From: Paraburkholderia solitsugae
Lineage (GTDB): Bacteria; Pseudomonadota; Gammaproteobacteria; Burkholderiales; Burkholderiaceae
Direction: 5' to 3'
NCBI RefSeq assembly: GCF_013177695.1
Contig: NZ_WOEY01000037.1
Location: 97,169-161,168 of the forward strand
DNA length: 64,000 nt
Part shown: positions 42,038 to 51,641 of the stretch, one piece after another
How positions within the stretch are numbered: position 1 is the stretch's first letter
Layout of the letters: the number at the start of each line of letters is the position of its first letter
The notes under the pieces: model-generated
What the model was told of the DNA's origin: nothing
What the model saw: only the letters and a program-made list of their open reading frames with translations
The model's database searches: none
Position numbers and translations under genes: made by a program

Positions 42038-42418
42038 TCAATGCTGCTCGACGAACTCGACCACTTCGCCGTTATCGCGCTTCAGAAAAATCGCGTCGCC
42101 CTTGGTGCGAACTTCATTGCAGGAACTGCCGATCTTGTGGCCTTTGCTGCAGACCTTGCCGTCTTCCGCTTTCCATTCGCCCTTGTCCGTGAAGCCTTTG
42201 TTGGTGCTGAAGTCGTATGCGCCATCTGTGCTGTATTGGACGTGCCAGAGGCTCCCATCAGCCAGTTTGATGTTGAAGGTTTTGCCGGATAGCCGCTGCT
42301 GAATGTCGGAGGCCGATGCCGCTGCGGCATCGTCGGGAAATGCCGTCGAACCGGTGGTCTGCGCCATCGCGGCGAGAGCAGGCAGCATCATGACCGCAAG
42401 AATGAGCAGGGATTTCAT
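42038..42418 (-). CDS. small exported protein of unknown function
   Basis: The 126-residue protein has a signal peptide (MKSLLILAVMMLPALAAMA, cleaved before Q-T-T). The mature part is small and beta-rich, with a G-x-W-x(8)-C ... C pattern (GEWKAEDGKVCSKGHKIGSSCNEVR) and a final DNGEVVEFVEQH, reminiscent of DUF995-like periplasmic proteins. I cannot assign a function. I chose the ATG at 42418 because the signal peptide begins there. It lies 156 bp downstream of the papain-like gene on the same strand and could be its partner. Confidence 0.7.
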   Translation of the reverse strand: MKSLLILAVMMLPALAAMAQTTGSTAFPDDAAAASASDIQQRLSGKTFNIKLADGSLWHVQYSTDGAYDFSTNKGFTDKGEWKAEDGKVCSKGHKIGSSCNEVRTKGDAIFLKRDNGEVVEFVEQH

Positions 42419-42574
42419 CGAGTGTCTCCGCGTTGTTGGCAACAACTGGTTTTCGGACGATGTGGCAACCGTCCGTCGGGCGACGCTACACCGGGTGCAT
42501 GGATCGGCGTGTGGTCCAGCGCACAGACCGGCGGCGTTTCAGCCCACACGTGTGGCCCGTTTTACGCTTGATGA

Positions 42575-43159
42575 TCAGGGCTCTGACGCCATCTTGAACG
42601 CATCCACTGCCCACACTTCGTTCGCGAGAGTATGCGGATGCGAGCGAGCAAGCCACTCCGCCAACGGCGTGAGCCTTATACCTGGCGCAACCGAGCCGCC
42701 GAACGCTTCGGAAACGAACGGCGCGTCATCCTCCGGGCGGCGGACGATCTGAACGATATGGGTAATGCCGCGGGGCCGGGGGAGATTGATCGCCCATGCG
42801 GGATCGCCCATTTTCAAGCCGATGGCTGCGCAACGCGGAAGGGTGTCGGCCGTGATTTCGGCCCCCTGGAGAATGAATCCTGTGCGGCGCTCGATCTCGT
42901 GAATGATCCGATCGGACCACACGTGCAGCGCTTCGATGTCATGAGCGGCAAACACCCTGCGCGGGGGCGCCCCGCGAAAGGCCGCCTCGTTTTCCGCTTG
43001 CAGCGCCTGCGTGAGAAGCAGGGCCGTCCATCCCGAGCAATCGATGACCGGCGGGTTTGCTAAAAGTCCTTCGGACTTGATGCCGCGCCGGTATCCCACT
43101 CGCCCCGTGTAGCGCTGTACGAGCCGCCACATCGCTGCTTCGCCTGCCTCGAACGTCAT
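42575..43159 (-). CDS. possible NlpC/P60- or papain-like protein, 194 aa
   Basis: I do not recognise a named family. The start (MWRLVQRYTGRVGYRRG) followed by VIDCSGWTALLL, with C41 in a D-C-S-G motif, and later H134 in GITHIVQIV match the order of the catalytic Cys and His in NlpC/P60 cell-wall peptidases and related papain-like amidases. There is no signal peptide or transmembrane segment. The next gene on the same strand encodes a small exported protein. An amidase acting on peptidoglycan or another substrate is a reasonable hypothesis, but the spacing between Cys and His (93 residues) is long and the fold is unproven. Confidence 0.55.
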   Translation of the reverse strand: MTFEAGEAAMWRLVQRYTGRVGYRRGIKSEGLLANPPVIDCSGWTALLLTQALQAENEAAFRGAPPRRVFAAHDIEALHVWSDRIIHEIERRTGFILQGAEITADTLPRCAAIGLKMGDPAWAINLPRPRGITHIVQIVRRPEDDAPFVSEAFGGSVAPGIRLTPLAEWLARSHPHTLANEVWAVDAFKMASEP

Positions 43160-43254
43160 CGCGCGCCGGTCCTCGTGTTGTTAGCCCAGGATGAGCGGCC
43201 GATCACACTGAAAACGCACGGTTTGCGGGGTCGTATGAACCCCGCAAACAAACG

Positions 43255-44451
43255 TCAGACCTGCACGAGCCCGGGGATCTGCACGTCCGGATTGACGTCG
43301 GCGTCATAGTCCACGCCGGCGATCTCGAATCCGAAGAGACGCAGGAAGTCGGTCTTGTAGCCGCTGAAGTCGGTGAGTTCGTAGATATTGTCGTTGGTCA
43401 CCTGAGTCCACAGTGCCTGGACGCGGGCTTGCACCTCGGGATCGAGTTCCTTGTAGTCGGCGCGCAGACGGCCATCTTCATCGATGTGCGGCGTCGCGCC
43501 GTACATGCTGTCTTTGTAGAGCCCGTAGACCTGCTCGATACAGCCTTCGTGCGTGCCTTTTTCCTTCATGACCTTGAAGAGCAGCGACAGATACAGCGGC
43601 ATCATTGGGATTGCGGAACTGGCCTGCGTCACGACGGCCTTGAGCACTGAGACGCGTGCATCGCCGCCCTTGGCCGCGAGTTTCTCGCGAATACCGAGCA
43701 CCTTCTGGTCGAGATCTTTCTTGGCCGCGCCGATCGAGCCGTTCCAGTAGATATCGTGCGTGATTTTTTCGCCGAGATAGGTGAAGGCGGTCGTCTTCGC
43801 GCCGTCGGCGAGCACGCCGGCGTCGAGGAGGGCGTCGATCCACATCTGCCAGTCTTCGCCGCCCATCACCGCGACGGTGTTGTCGATTTCGGCTTGCGTG
43901 GCGGGTTCAAGGACGGTTTCCTTGATGACTTCCTTGTCGGTGTCGATGCCACGTAGATTGACGGCCTTGCCGACCGGCTTGAGGGTCGAGCTGAACACTT
44001 CGCCGGTTTTCGGATGCGTGCGCTTGGGCGCGGCGAGACTGTAGACCACCAGGTCGACCTGGCCGAGATCGCGCTTGATGACCTCGATGGTGCGTTGCTT
44101 GACTTCATCGGAGAAGGCATCGCCGTTGATACTGGTCGCGTACAGGCCTTTTTCCCTGGCGAATTTCTCGAAGGCGGCGGTGTTGTACCAGCCTGCGGTG
44201 CCGGCTTTGGTTTCGCTGCCGGCGCGCTCGAAGAACACGCCGAGGGTGGCGGCGTCGGCGCCGAACGCGGCGCTGATGCGGGCGGCGAGGCCGTAGCCGG
44301 TGGAGGCGCCGATCACGAGCACTTTCTTCGGGCCATTGGCAATGGGGCCGCGTGCCTTGACGTATTCGATCTGTTCCTTGACGTTGGCTTCGCAGCCGGT
44401 CGGATGGGTCGATACACAGATGAAGCCACGCACGCGCGGTTTGATGATCAT
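43255..44451 (-). CDS. fabV: NADH-dependent enoyl-ACP (trans-2-enoyl-CoA) reductase FabV
   Basis: The 398-residue short-chain reductase of the FabV class opens with [21 protein letters not shown] and carries the Rossmann motif [16 protein letters not shown]. The catalytic Y235-x8-K244 in [13 protein letters not shown] is the FabV-type spacing and matches the published residue numbers for this class. It performs the last reduction step of each fatty acid elongation cycle and is naturally tolerant to triclosan. I chose the ATG at 44451; the frame extends upstream without homology. It stands alone, divergent from the penicillin-binding protein gene, with repeat copy C between them. Confidence 0.96.
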   Translation of the reverse strand: MIIKPRVRGFICVSTHPTGCEANVKEQIEYVKARGPIANGPKKVLVIGASTGYGLAARISAAFGADAATLGVFFERAGSETKAGTAGWYNTAAFEKFAREKGLYATSINGDAFSDEVKQRTIEVIKRDLGQVDLVVYSLAAPKRTHPKTGEVFSSTLKPVGKAVNLRGIDTDKEVIKETVLEPATQAEIDNTVAVMGGEDWQMWIDALLDAGVLADGAKTTAFTYLGEKITHDIYWNGSIGAAKKDLDQKVLGIREKLAAKGGDARVSVLKAVVTQASSAIPMMPLYLSLLFKVMKEKGTHEGCIEQVYGLYKDSMYGATPHIDEDGRLRADYKELDPEVQARVQALWTQVTNDNIYELTDFSGYKTDFLRLFGFEIAGVDYDADVNPDVQIPGLVQV

Positions 44452-44593
44452 GAAGCACCTCTTGTCGGAATTGCCGACATTATAGTGGTTGGTTTTTGCC
44501 TGATCGGCGGTTCTGTGGCTGTTTGCCTGGGGCGGTGGGACTTTCATGGTTTTTTTGCCTGTTCGGCGCTTGTTTCGTCTGTGTGCCTACGGC

Positions 44594-45327
44594 GTTGGCC
44601 TTTCCTTGATTTGATATTGGATTATTAGCGTTGCCCCTGTGCGGGGCGGCACCTACTTCTCTTTGCCGGCCGCAAAGAGAAGTAGGCAAGAGAAAGCGGC
44701 TCACCCCGCAAATTCTTAAGCGGGTCCCCCGCACAGTCACGGTAGTGGTGCATCTGGAATCTGTGTTCTCGCACATTCGGCGTGAGTGACAAGGCACTCA
44801 TACTTCCCGCCTCGCACTCCGTGCTCGCCGGAAGGGTTTGCCGGCACACCAGTGCTTCATTCTGCGTGGTGGGCCCATCGGATTCGGCTCGGCAAAACGC
44901 AGGAATTCGCCGGGATTTCGGAGGCGCCGCTGCAAACTTGAGACTCTTCGCGAGAGTTGCCAAGCACGCACATTGCAAGAACGCAATTCCAGTAATACGT
45001 CGTCGCCTTGCGATGTTAGCGGCCCAATGGCGACGCACCGCCTCGCGCAAGCGCTGGCGCGAAAATGCAGGGTGTGTGGTTCGCCGAACTACCGCGTCGG
45101 CGCGCGCAGCGCCGCCGGAAGTATGACGGCCTTGTCACCAGGGCTGAATGTGCGAGGGCACGGATTCCAGATGCACCACTACCGTGACTGTGCGGGGGAC
45201 CCGCTTAAGAATTAGCGGTGTGAGCCGCTTTCTTTGCTTATCTTTCTTTGCGGCGGCAAAGAAAGTAAGTGCCGCCCCGCACAGGGGCAACGCCAATAAA
45301 CCAATATCAATTCAAGGAAAGGCCAAT
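44594..45327. repeat. 734-bp composite palindromic repeat, copy C (full length)
   Basis: Same organisation and, by my count, the same length as copy A: arm (~44594-44806), core, and inverted arm (~45115-45327). The core is in the opposite orientation relative to copy A: here the CTTCCCGCCTCGCACT end comes first and the CGCGCGCAGCGCCGCCGG end last. The arms carry the GCCCC/GGGGC hairpin and the CTTTGC/GCAAAG-type hairpin. In the left arm the second stem has diverged to CTTCTCTTTGC-type bases with matching compensatory changes on its other side (GCAAAGAGAAG). It lies between divergent fabV and the penicillin-binding protein gene. Short frames inside it are not gene-like. Confidence 0.85.
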
Positions 45328-45418
45328 GCCGTAAGGGCACAGCCAAAAAGCGCCGCGCAGGCACACAGATCAACTCTTGCTACGATGCTGCCTTCGTCAA
45401 GCAGAACGGTACCCCCGA

Positions 45419-47941
45419 GTGAAGCGCCTGATCCCCAAATTCCTACAGACCCTTGAAAAAGGGCTAACCCTGGCGAACCCGCTCATCGCCCAGGCCCTCT
45501 GGCACTTGCGCCACCCCACACGCCGCGGCGTGGCATGGGCCTGCGCCGCCATCCCCGCGCTCTTCGTCCTGTATGTGCTGGCCCTGATTCCGTTCACACC
45601 GAGCATCGGCGACATCCGTAAGGCGAAAATCGAGCAGCCGGCGCAGATTCTCTCGGCCGACGGCAAACTGCTGGCCGAATTCAAGCCCTCAAACCGCGAG
45701 TGGGTGCCACTCAAGGACATCTCGCCGAATGTGGTGAATGCGCTGATCGCCACGGAAGACCATCGCTTCTACCAGCATTTCGGGCTGGATTGGCGCCGCA
45801 CGGCATCGGCCGCGCTGCACACGTTTTCCGGCGACCGCCAGGGCGGCTCCACGATCACCCAGCAACTTGCCCGCAATCTCTATCCGGACGAGATCGGCCG
45901 CGCCCCCACGCTGACCCGCAAGATCAAGGAGGCGATCACGGCCCTCAAGATCGAGGCGCTCTACACCAAGGACGAAATCCTCGAGACCTACCTCAACACG
46001 GTGCCGTTCCTCTACAACGCCTACGGCATCGAGATGGCGGCGCGAACCTATTTCGACAAATCGGCCGGCGACCTGAACGTGCTGGAAAGCGCGACCCTCA
46101 CCGGCATGCTCAAAGGCAATAGCTACTACAACCCGGTGCTCAACCCGGACCGCGCCCTGGAGCGGCGCAACACGGTGCTGGCGCAAATGGTCAAGTACGG
46201 CAAGCTCACGCCCGCGGCCTACGCGACGCTCTCGCGCCGTCCCTTACGCATCGATTTCGAGCGGCAGACCGAGCCGCCCGGACCCGCGCCGCACTTCGCG
46301 CAGCAACTGCGCAAGTGGCTCGCGGCATGGGCCGATCGCAACGACTACAACATGTATTCCGACGGACTGGTGGTGCGTACCACCATCGATTCCCGCTTGC
46401 AGATCATGGCCACTCAGGCCGTGACCTTGCAGGGCAACCAGTTGCAAGGCATCGCCAACTCGGCGTGGGGCGCGCGCGCGGGGTGTGCGAACGGCCGCGA
46501 CCTGCTGCAGACTTTCCTGCGCGAAACCCCTGACTATCGCGCCGCAAAAGACGCGGGCCTCACGGACGACGACGCCATGAAGCGCGTCTCGTCTGACCGC
46601 AACCTGGTGCAGTCGGTGTGCGAGTCCAAGACCCGGGTGCAGGCGGACTTTCTCGCGATGGACCCGCGCAACGGCCAGATCAAGGCATGGGTCGGCAGCC
46701 GCGACTTCAGCCAGGACCCGTTTGACCACGTTCAGCAGGCGCGGCGTCAACCGGGTTCGACTTTCAAGCCGTTCGTCTACGCCGCAGCCTTCGAAGACGG
46801 CGCCAAACCCTCCGATACGTTTATCGACAAGCCCGTCGAGATCCCGCTGGCCGGCGGCGAAGTCTGGCGTCCGGGCGACGAGGATGAGCCGAGCGAGCGC
46901 GCCATCAGCCTGCGCGACGGCCTTGCTTATTCCCGCAACCGGATCACCGCCCAGTTGATGGAAACAGTCGGTCCGAGCAAGGTCGCGCGACTTGCGCGCG
47001 CCATGGGCGTGCGCGACAGCGAACTCGACCCGGTGCCGTCGCTCGCGCTCGGCACGAGCCCGGTGACACTGAAGGAAATGGTCTCGGCCTACGGCACGAT
47101 CGCCAACCTCGGCGGTTACGTGGAGCCGGTGATGGTCACGCGTATCGAAGACCGCAACGGCGAAGTGCTGGCCGAATTCGCACCGGTGCCGCCCAAACAG
47201 GAGCTGCCGGTCGACGCCGCCCGCACGCTCATCGACGTGATGCGCGACGTGGTGAGCCGGGGCACGGGTTCGAGCATTCGCACCCGCTTCGGGGTTCGAG
47301 GCGATGTCGCGGGCAAGACGGGCACGACGCAGGGTAACGCTGACGGCTGGTTCATCCTGATCTCCCCGCAGCTCGTGGCAGGGTCGTGGGTCGGCTTCAA
47401 CGACAGCCGCGTGACCTTGCGCAGCGACTATTGGGGCCAGGGGGCGCACAGCGCGTTGCCGATCGTCGGCGACTTTTTCCAGCGCGCGCAAAGGGCGAAG
47501 CTGGTCGACAGCCGCGTCAGGTTCGCGACCGATCAGGAGCCTGGCTGGTTTGCGGAACGCTCGGGCCGGCTGCGCGAGTGGTTCGAGCATCTGTTCGAAG
47601 CGTCGCCTGCGAAGACTGAAGCGCCGGTTGTCACGCGCAATATGACGCGCCATGCGCCTGCTGTTGTCACAGCTACGGCTGCTGCCGCACCGGCATCCGC
47701 TGCGTCTGCATCGGCCGCGGATGTCGAACCGCGGCCGCTACCGTCGCAACCGCCGCTCCTTCAAGCACCGGCGTCAGCGTCTGTGCCTGCAAACAGGGCA
47801 GTCGACGGTGAGGCGCATGGCAGCGGCGAGCCAGCCCTGGCGCCGACGCCTACGCCGGACGACGTGCTACCGCCGGACGCAGGCGGCGGCACGGCAAACT
47901 CACTCCCAAGCGTGCCGGCCAGCGCGAGCGCATCGCCCTGA
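45419..47941 (+). CDS. class A penicillin-binding protein (PBP1A family)
   Basis: The roughly 840-residue bifunctional peptidoglycan synthase has an N-terminal transmembrane anchor (VAWACAAIPALFVLYVLALI). A GT51 glycosyltransferase domain follows (ATEDHRFYQHFGLDWRR, GGSTITQQLARNLY). The transpeptidase domain has its active-site Ser near residue 447 (QPGSTFKPFVY, S-x-x-K), an SRN motif (YSRNRIT) and KTGTTQG near 634. The C-terminus is a ~100-residue Ala/Pro/Ser-rich tail, probably disordered. The start is uncertain: I prefer GTG at 45419, giving VKRLIPKF; a TTG at 45377 is also open. It starts 91 bp after repeat copy C. A terminator follows the stop codon. Confidence 0.92.
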   Translation: MKRLIPKFLQTLEKGLTLANPLIAQALWHLRHPTRRGVAWACAAIPALFVLYVLALIPFTPSIGDIRKAKIEQPAQILSADGKLLAEFKPSNREWVPLKDISPNVVNALIATEDHRFYQHFGLDWRRTASAALHTFSGDRQGGSTITQQLARNLYPDEIGRAPTLTRKIKEAITALKIEALYTKDEILETYLNTVPFLYNAYGIEMAARTYFDKSAGDLNVLESATLTGMLKGNSYYNPVLNPDRALERRNTVLAQMVKYGKLTPAAYATLSRRPLRIDFERQTEPPGPAPHFAQQLRKWLAAWADRNDYNMYSDGLVVRTTIDSRLQIMATQAVTLQGNQLQGIANSAWGARAGCANGRDLLQTFLRETPDYRAAKDAGLTDDDAMKRVSSDRNLVQSVCESKTRVQADFLAMDPRNGQIKAWVGSRDFSQDPFDHVQQARRQPGSTFKPFVYAAAFEDGAKPSDTFIDKPVEIPLAGGEVWRPGDEDEPSERAISLRDGLAYSRNRITAQLMETVGPSKVARLARAMGVRDSELDPVPSLALGTSPVTLKEMVSAYGTIANLGGYVEPVMVTRIEDRNGEVLAEFAPVPPKQELPVDAARTLIDVMRDVVSRGTGSSIRTRFGVRGDVAGKTGTTQGNADGWFILISPQLVAGSWVGFNDSRVTLRSDYWGQGAHSALPIVGDFFQRAQRAKLVDSRVRFATDQEPGWFAERSGRLREWFEHLFEASPAKTEAPVVTRNMTRHAPAVVTATAAAAPASAASASAADVEPRPLPSQPPLLQAPASASVPANRAVDGEAHGSGEPALAPTPTPDDVLPPDAGGGTANSLPSVPASASASP

Positions 47942-47956
47942 GGTTCGACCATGCCG

Positions 47957-47987
47957 CGCCGCGTGGCTAAGTCCGCGCGGCGTTTTT
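47957..47987 (+). terminator. Rho-independent terminator after the PBP gene
   Basis: The stem CGCCGCG (47957-47963) pairs with CGCGGCG (47976-47982), followed by TTTTT, 16 bp after the penicillin-binding protein stop codon on the plus strand. Confidence 0.85.
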
Positions 47988-48123
47988 ATTTGCTTGCCTC
48001 GCCATCGTTCTTTCGGGGCGGCGATTTTGTTCAGCACGGCGGAAACGGTTTCGCAAGCTCCGGCGCGGCTCCGCTTCATAACAGCTTTTCTGAGTCAGGA
48101 TAGTCGGCGTTCCGCAAACGCCG

Positions 48124-49479
48124 CTAGGATGGCCTCGCCACCTTAGCCCTGCCTGCTGCCTCCGGGTCCGGAAGACCGCACGACGCCTCGAGCGACGCGT
48201 CGTGATGCAGCAGAAGCACGGCCGCCACCCCGACGAGTCCCGCACCCGACAAACAGAGCAGGCCGGCGCCGAAGCCGCCGGTGCTGTCCTTGATCCAGCC
48301 CATCGCGTAAGGCCCGAAAAATCCCGCCAGATTCCCGAGGGAATTGACCGCGGCGATGCCGCCCGCCGCCGCCGCGCCCGACAGGAACGCGGCCGGCAAG
48401 GTCCAGATGACGGGCAGGCAGCCGAAGATGCCGAACCCGGCAATCGACAGCGCGATCATCTTCTGCACCGGATTGTCGAGCCCGGCCGCGGCCGCGATGC
48501 CGCCGGCCGCGACCAGCAACGCGATCGCCACGTGCCATTTGCGTTCGAGCTTGCGATCCGAATGGCGGCCCCAAAAAATCATGCTGATCACGCCGACGAT
48601 GTAAGGCAACGAGGTCACGAAACCGGTCTGCAGATTGGTGAGACCGAAGGACTTGACGATCTGCGGCAGAAAGAAACTCAGGCCATAGTTAGTTGCGTTC
48701 GCACCGAAGTAGATGAGCGCGACAGCGAGCACCCGCGGATTGAACAGCGCTTCCTTCACGCTGAAGATGTGCACGGCCTCGCGATGCTCGCGCTCCTGAG
48801 CCTGGCGGGCGACCAGCCAGTTGCGTTCATCGTCGGCAAGCCAGGTGGCGTCGGCGGGCTTGTCGGTCAGATAGAACAGCACGGCGAACGAGAGCAGCAG
48901 CGCGGGCAGCGCTTCAATCAGATAAACCCATTGCCAGCCGGCTAGCCCGCCGTGTCCGTCCATCGACAGGAGCGCACCTGAAATCGGGCCGCCGATCACG
49001 GTTGACAGCGGAATGGCCGCCATGAAATAGCCGACCACGCGGGCGCGATAGGCGGCGGGGAACCACAGCGTCAGCAGAAAAATGATGCCGGGGAAGAAGC
49101 CCGCTTCGGCCACGCCCAGGAGAATGCGCAAGCCGTAAAACACGTGCGCGGGCGAGAGACCGGTGAGGCGGGCGAGGTCCGGGATGTACGCCATCGCGCC
49201 TGCGAGGATCCCCCATGTGAACATGATCCGGGCGATCCATCGTCGCGCGCCGAATTTCTCGAGCAGAAGATTGGATGGGACTTCGAAGAAAAAATACGCA
49301 ATGAAGAAGATGCCTGCGCCGAAGCCGAATGCACTGGCGGACAGGCCGAGCGCCTTGTTCATCTGCAGTGCAGCAAAGCCGACGTTGACCCGGTCGAGAT
49401 AGGCGATGAAATAACAGACGATCAGAAACGGCACGAGACGAACCGTCACGCGCGTTATGGTGCGTGCTTCGATATCCAT
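48124..49479 (-). CDS. MFS transporter, anion:cation symporter (ACS) type
   Basis: The 451-residue protein has about 12 transmembrane segments. FLIVCYFIAYLDRVNVGFAALQMNKALGLS is the classic opening of the ACS family (tartrate, galactonate, phthalate and similar carboxylates). The MFS loop motif and a helix with RILLGVAEAGFFPGIIFLLTLWFP agree. It probably imports an organic anion. It has a GGAGGAGAC ribosome site. It is followed upstream (divergent order on the same strand) by a porin gene, 227 bp away, which may help the same substrate across the outer membrane. Confidence 0.9.
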   Translation of the reverse strand: MDIEARTITRVTVRLVPFLIVCYFIAYLDRVNVGFAALQMNKALGLSASAFGFGAGIFFIAYFFFEVPSNLLLEKFGARRWIARIMFTWGILAGAMAYIPDLARLTGLSPAHVFYGLRILLGVAEAGFFPGIIFLLTLWFPAAYRARVVGYFMAAIPLSTVIGGPISGALLSMDGHGGLAGWQWVYLIEALPALLLSFAVLFYLTDKPADATWLADDERNWLVARQAQEREHREAVHIFSVKEALFNPRVLAVALIYFGANATNYGLSFFLPQIVKSFGLTNLQTGFVTSLPYIVGVISMIFWGRHSDRKLERKWHVAIALLVAAGGIAAAAGLDNPVQKMIALSIAGFGIFGCLPVIWTLPAAFLSGAAAAGGIAAVNSLGNLAGFFGPYAMGWIKDSTGGFGAGLLCLSGAGLVGVAAVLLLHHDASLEASCGLPDPEAAGRAKVARPS

Positions 49480-49706
49480 CGACGTCTCCTCCGGCCCGGC
49501 GTCCGGGTGGTTGATTGGTGTCGTTACAGACTAGTCGGTGGAGAGCGTTTGCGAAAGTGTTTAGGCGTGGCTGCGCACGCCGCAAAGAGCGCCGCGATGC
49601 GCCTCAATCGGCTGGAGGCGCATCGGGCAGGTTGCTGGCACGAGGAGGCGGGGCGCGCCCGACGCTCCCCCGAAGTTCCTGCGCCGTAACCCTGCAACGA
49701 TTCGCC

Positions 49707-50825
49707 TTAGAACCGATGCGTCATACCCACCGTCGCAAGAATCTGCTTGGTTCCGGGTGCGGTTACGGTCACGCCCGGCCAGCTCACCGTGGCGGTACCG
49801 TTGTTCTTCATATAGCCCGCCCGCATGTACAGACTCGTACGTTGGGAGATCGAATGATCGACGCCCAGTTCGATGCTCGGCGTATTGTCATGCGCGCCGC
49901 GCACGCTGCGCTGAACGCCAGCAATCGTGATCGTATCGGCCGGGGTTGCCTGGATCGTCGCGCCCAACTCCGCAATGCTTAGCGAATGGCCCGTGCCCAG
50001 GTGCGCGGCCAGCGACCCTGGCGCCGGGTCCTGCGAGCGGTTGTAGGAGTAGTTGAACTGAAAGTTCACGATACCGATCCGGTAAGCGAGCGCGCCGATG
50101 AAGTGCTCGGTGCCCAGCAGGGCTAGCGGACCAGGCAGGCCGGCGATGGTTTCCTGTCCCGGATGCTGGTTCACGTACGCGAGGCCGGCGTAGAAGCCGT
50201 AGCCCGAGTAGGTGGCCGCGACGTTCAGCATGTTGCCCGTGGTGGCCGGCACAGGCTGGGTCACCGTCGCGGAGAACGCATACATGCCGTAAAGCTTCAG
50301 GCCTCTCAGATCCGGCGATTGATACATGATCGAATTGCTGGCGCGGCCGGAATCGTACTGCGTCGACAGCGTGTTCCGGTCGACGGCAAGGACGTTGGCC
50401 GAAAACGGCGACAACACTTCGTTCGCGCGAAACGGATCGGACGGATAGATGACCCGGAAGCTCGGCTCGTACTGACGCCCCATGGTCAGCGAACCGTGTT
50501 TGTCGTCGCTCAGGCCGACCCATGCCTGACGATAGAAGAGCGCCGTGGTATCGGCGAACAACCCGCCGTTGTTCACGTTAAAACCCGATTCGACCTGGAA
50601 CTGCGCCTTCAGGCCACCGCCGAGGTCTTCGGTGCCCTTCAGGCCGAACAGCGAACCCGTCGAGCCGCCGCTCTTTTCCGAGTACGAATGGACGCCGCCG
50701 TTGTCCAGATACTGGATGTTCGCATCGACGACGCCGTACAGGGTCACACTCGAGTCGGCGGCCGCAGCGCCACCGGCGGCAAGAATCAGCGTGGCTCCGC
50801 AAACGCCATGATTGATAAAACGCAT
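49707..50825 (-). CDS. Gram-negative trimeric porin (Burkholderia type), second copy
   Basis: The 372-residue outer-membrane porin has a signal peptide (MRFINHGVCGATLILAAGGAAAA) followed by DSSVTLYGVVDANIQYL. SLFGLKGTEDLGGGLKAQFQVESGF and QAWVGLSDDKHGSLTMGRQYEPS are typical, and it ends in Phe (TVGMTHRF). It is clearly a paralogue of the porin at 14195-15352 but divergent in the loops. A GAGGAGACATGC ribosome site precedes the ATG. It lies upstream of the ACS-type transporter on the same strand, consistent with shared substrate uptake. Confidence 0.94.
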   Translation of the reverse strand: MRFINHGVCGATLILAAGGAAAADSSVTLYGVVDANIQYLDNGGVHSYSEKSGGSTGSLFGLKGTEDLGGGLKAQFQVESGFNVNNGGLFADTTALFYRQAWVGLSDDKHGSLTMGRQYEPSFRVIYPSDPFRANEVLSPFSANVLAVDRNTLSTQYDSGRASNSIMYQSPDLRGLKLYGMYAFSATVTQPVPATTGNMLNVAATYSGYGFYAGLAYVNQHPGQETIAGLPGPLALLGTEHFIGALAYRIGIVNFQFNYSYNRSQDPAPGSLAAHLGTGHSLSIAELGATIQATPADTITIAGVQRSVRGAHDNTPSIELGVDHSISQRTSLYMRAGYMKNNGTATVSWPGVTVTAPGTKQILATVGMTHRF

Positions 50826-51226
50826 GCATGTCTCCTCTTTTTATATCCGCCTCTCGCGGACCTGATTGCACAGTCTTGCTGCGGGGCAAGCCCGGGTAGG
50901 GTTCTCCGACCCGAACTCCCGTGCGCCGCAAAATGGAATGACCGTGCTAATTTCAGTCAACTAGCGGAATAAAGCCAGTGCATTGTTTGTATGAGAAGAG
51001 TGCAGAAAGCGCATAACACAGGAGGGCCGTGGAATCAGGGCTGAGGCCCGTGGAGGCGCGATGTTCGTCTGTTGTGCGGTGGACTCGCGGAGTCCGTTCC
51101 AGGCATGGACGGCTGGCGATTGTTTAAGCGTCTGCAACAGTGTTTTCAGCTGACGAAGCTGATCTGGCGCGCCTGATTGCGCATAATTTCGAGATTGGTA
51201 AAACGGTTAAAAAATGTAGACGCATC
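50826..51226. other. 401-bp intergenic region without a supported gene
   Basis: It holds the porin ribosome site at its left end and two clear hairpins: CGGGT/ACCCG (50893-50913) and the tight stem GGACTC-GCG-GAGTCC (51081-51095). Neither has a T-tract. The stretch just before the lipoprotein gene is AT-rich (AAACGGTTAAAAAATGTAG) and may hold its promoter. A frame open from 51140 into the lipoprotein gene is not convincing. Confidence 0.5.
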
Positions 51227-51598
51227 ATGTTCAACAATGTCTCAGATCACCTGCCGGATCAGGAGGGTGAATCCGTAGCACTGCAGCGCCGAAGCCCGTC
51301 GTTCAACCGGGCACGCGTGCTTATTGCTGCGGTGCTCGCGTGCGCCAGCCTGGTGGGATGCGCATCGGCGACCGACGTGGTCGCCACCGACAAACCCGGC
51401 ACCTACACGGTAGCGGCGAGTGCGACCGGCGGGCGGATGGCCTGGGCCCGCGCGCACGATCAGGCAGTCAGCGAGGCGCGCGACTACTGCGAGCGCCTCG
51501 GCATGCAGAGCAGTGTCACGACTGAAACGGTCAGCGGCGTGCAGATGATGACCGCGCATGCATCGTCAGTGAACTTCGAATGTCATCCGAAGTTCTAG
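51227..51598 (+). CDS. small putative lipoprotein
   Basis: The 123-residue protein has a hydrophobic stretch ending in a lipobox (VLIAAVLACASLVGC-AS), preceded by an unusually long polar N-terminus if the ATG at 51227 is used. The mature part (GTYTVAASATGGRMAWARAHDQAVSEARDYCERLGMQSSV, ending SVNFECHPKF) has two Cys and no recognisable catalytic motif. Similar small outer-membrane lipoproteins of unknown function occur in Burkholderiales. A later start just before the hydrophobic stretch is possible. Confidence 0.7.
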   Translation: MFNNVSDHLPDQEGESVALQRRSPSFNRARVLIAAVLACASLVGCASATDVVATDKPGTYTVAASATGGRMAWARAHDQAVSEARDYCERLGMQSSVTTETVSGVQMMTAHASSVNFECHPKF

Positions 51599-51641
51599 GG
51601 GTGGGAGAGGCGGTGCCACACCGCACCGCCTGCATCTCACG

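Noticed and set aside
44625..45215. Small frames inside repeat copy C, some with similar peptides to copy A.
   Set aside because: Similarity comes from the shared repeat, not from protein conservation. The frames are broken by small changes between copies.
46244..47653. A 469-codon minus-strand frame opposite the penicillin-binding protein gene.
   Set aside because: Antisense shadow of a strongly conserved gene with no family pattern of its own.
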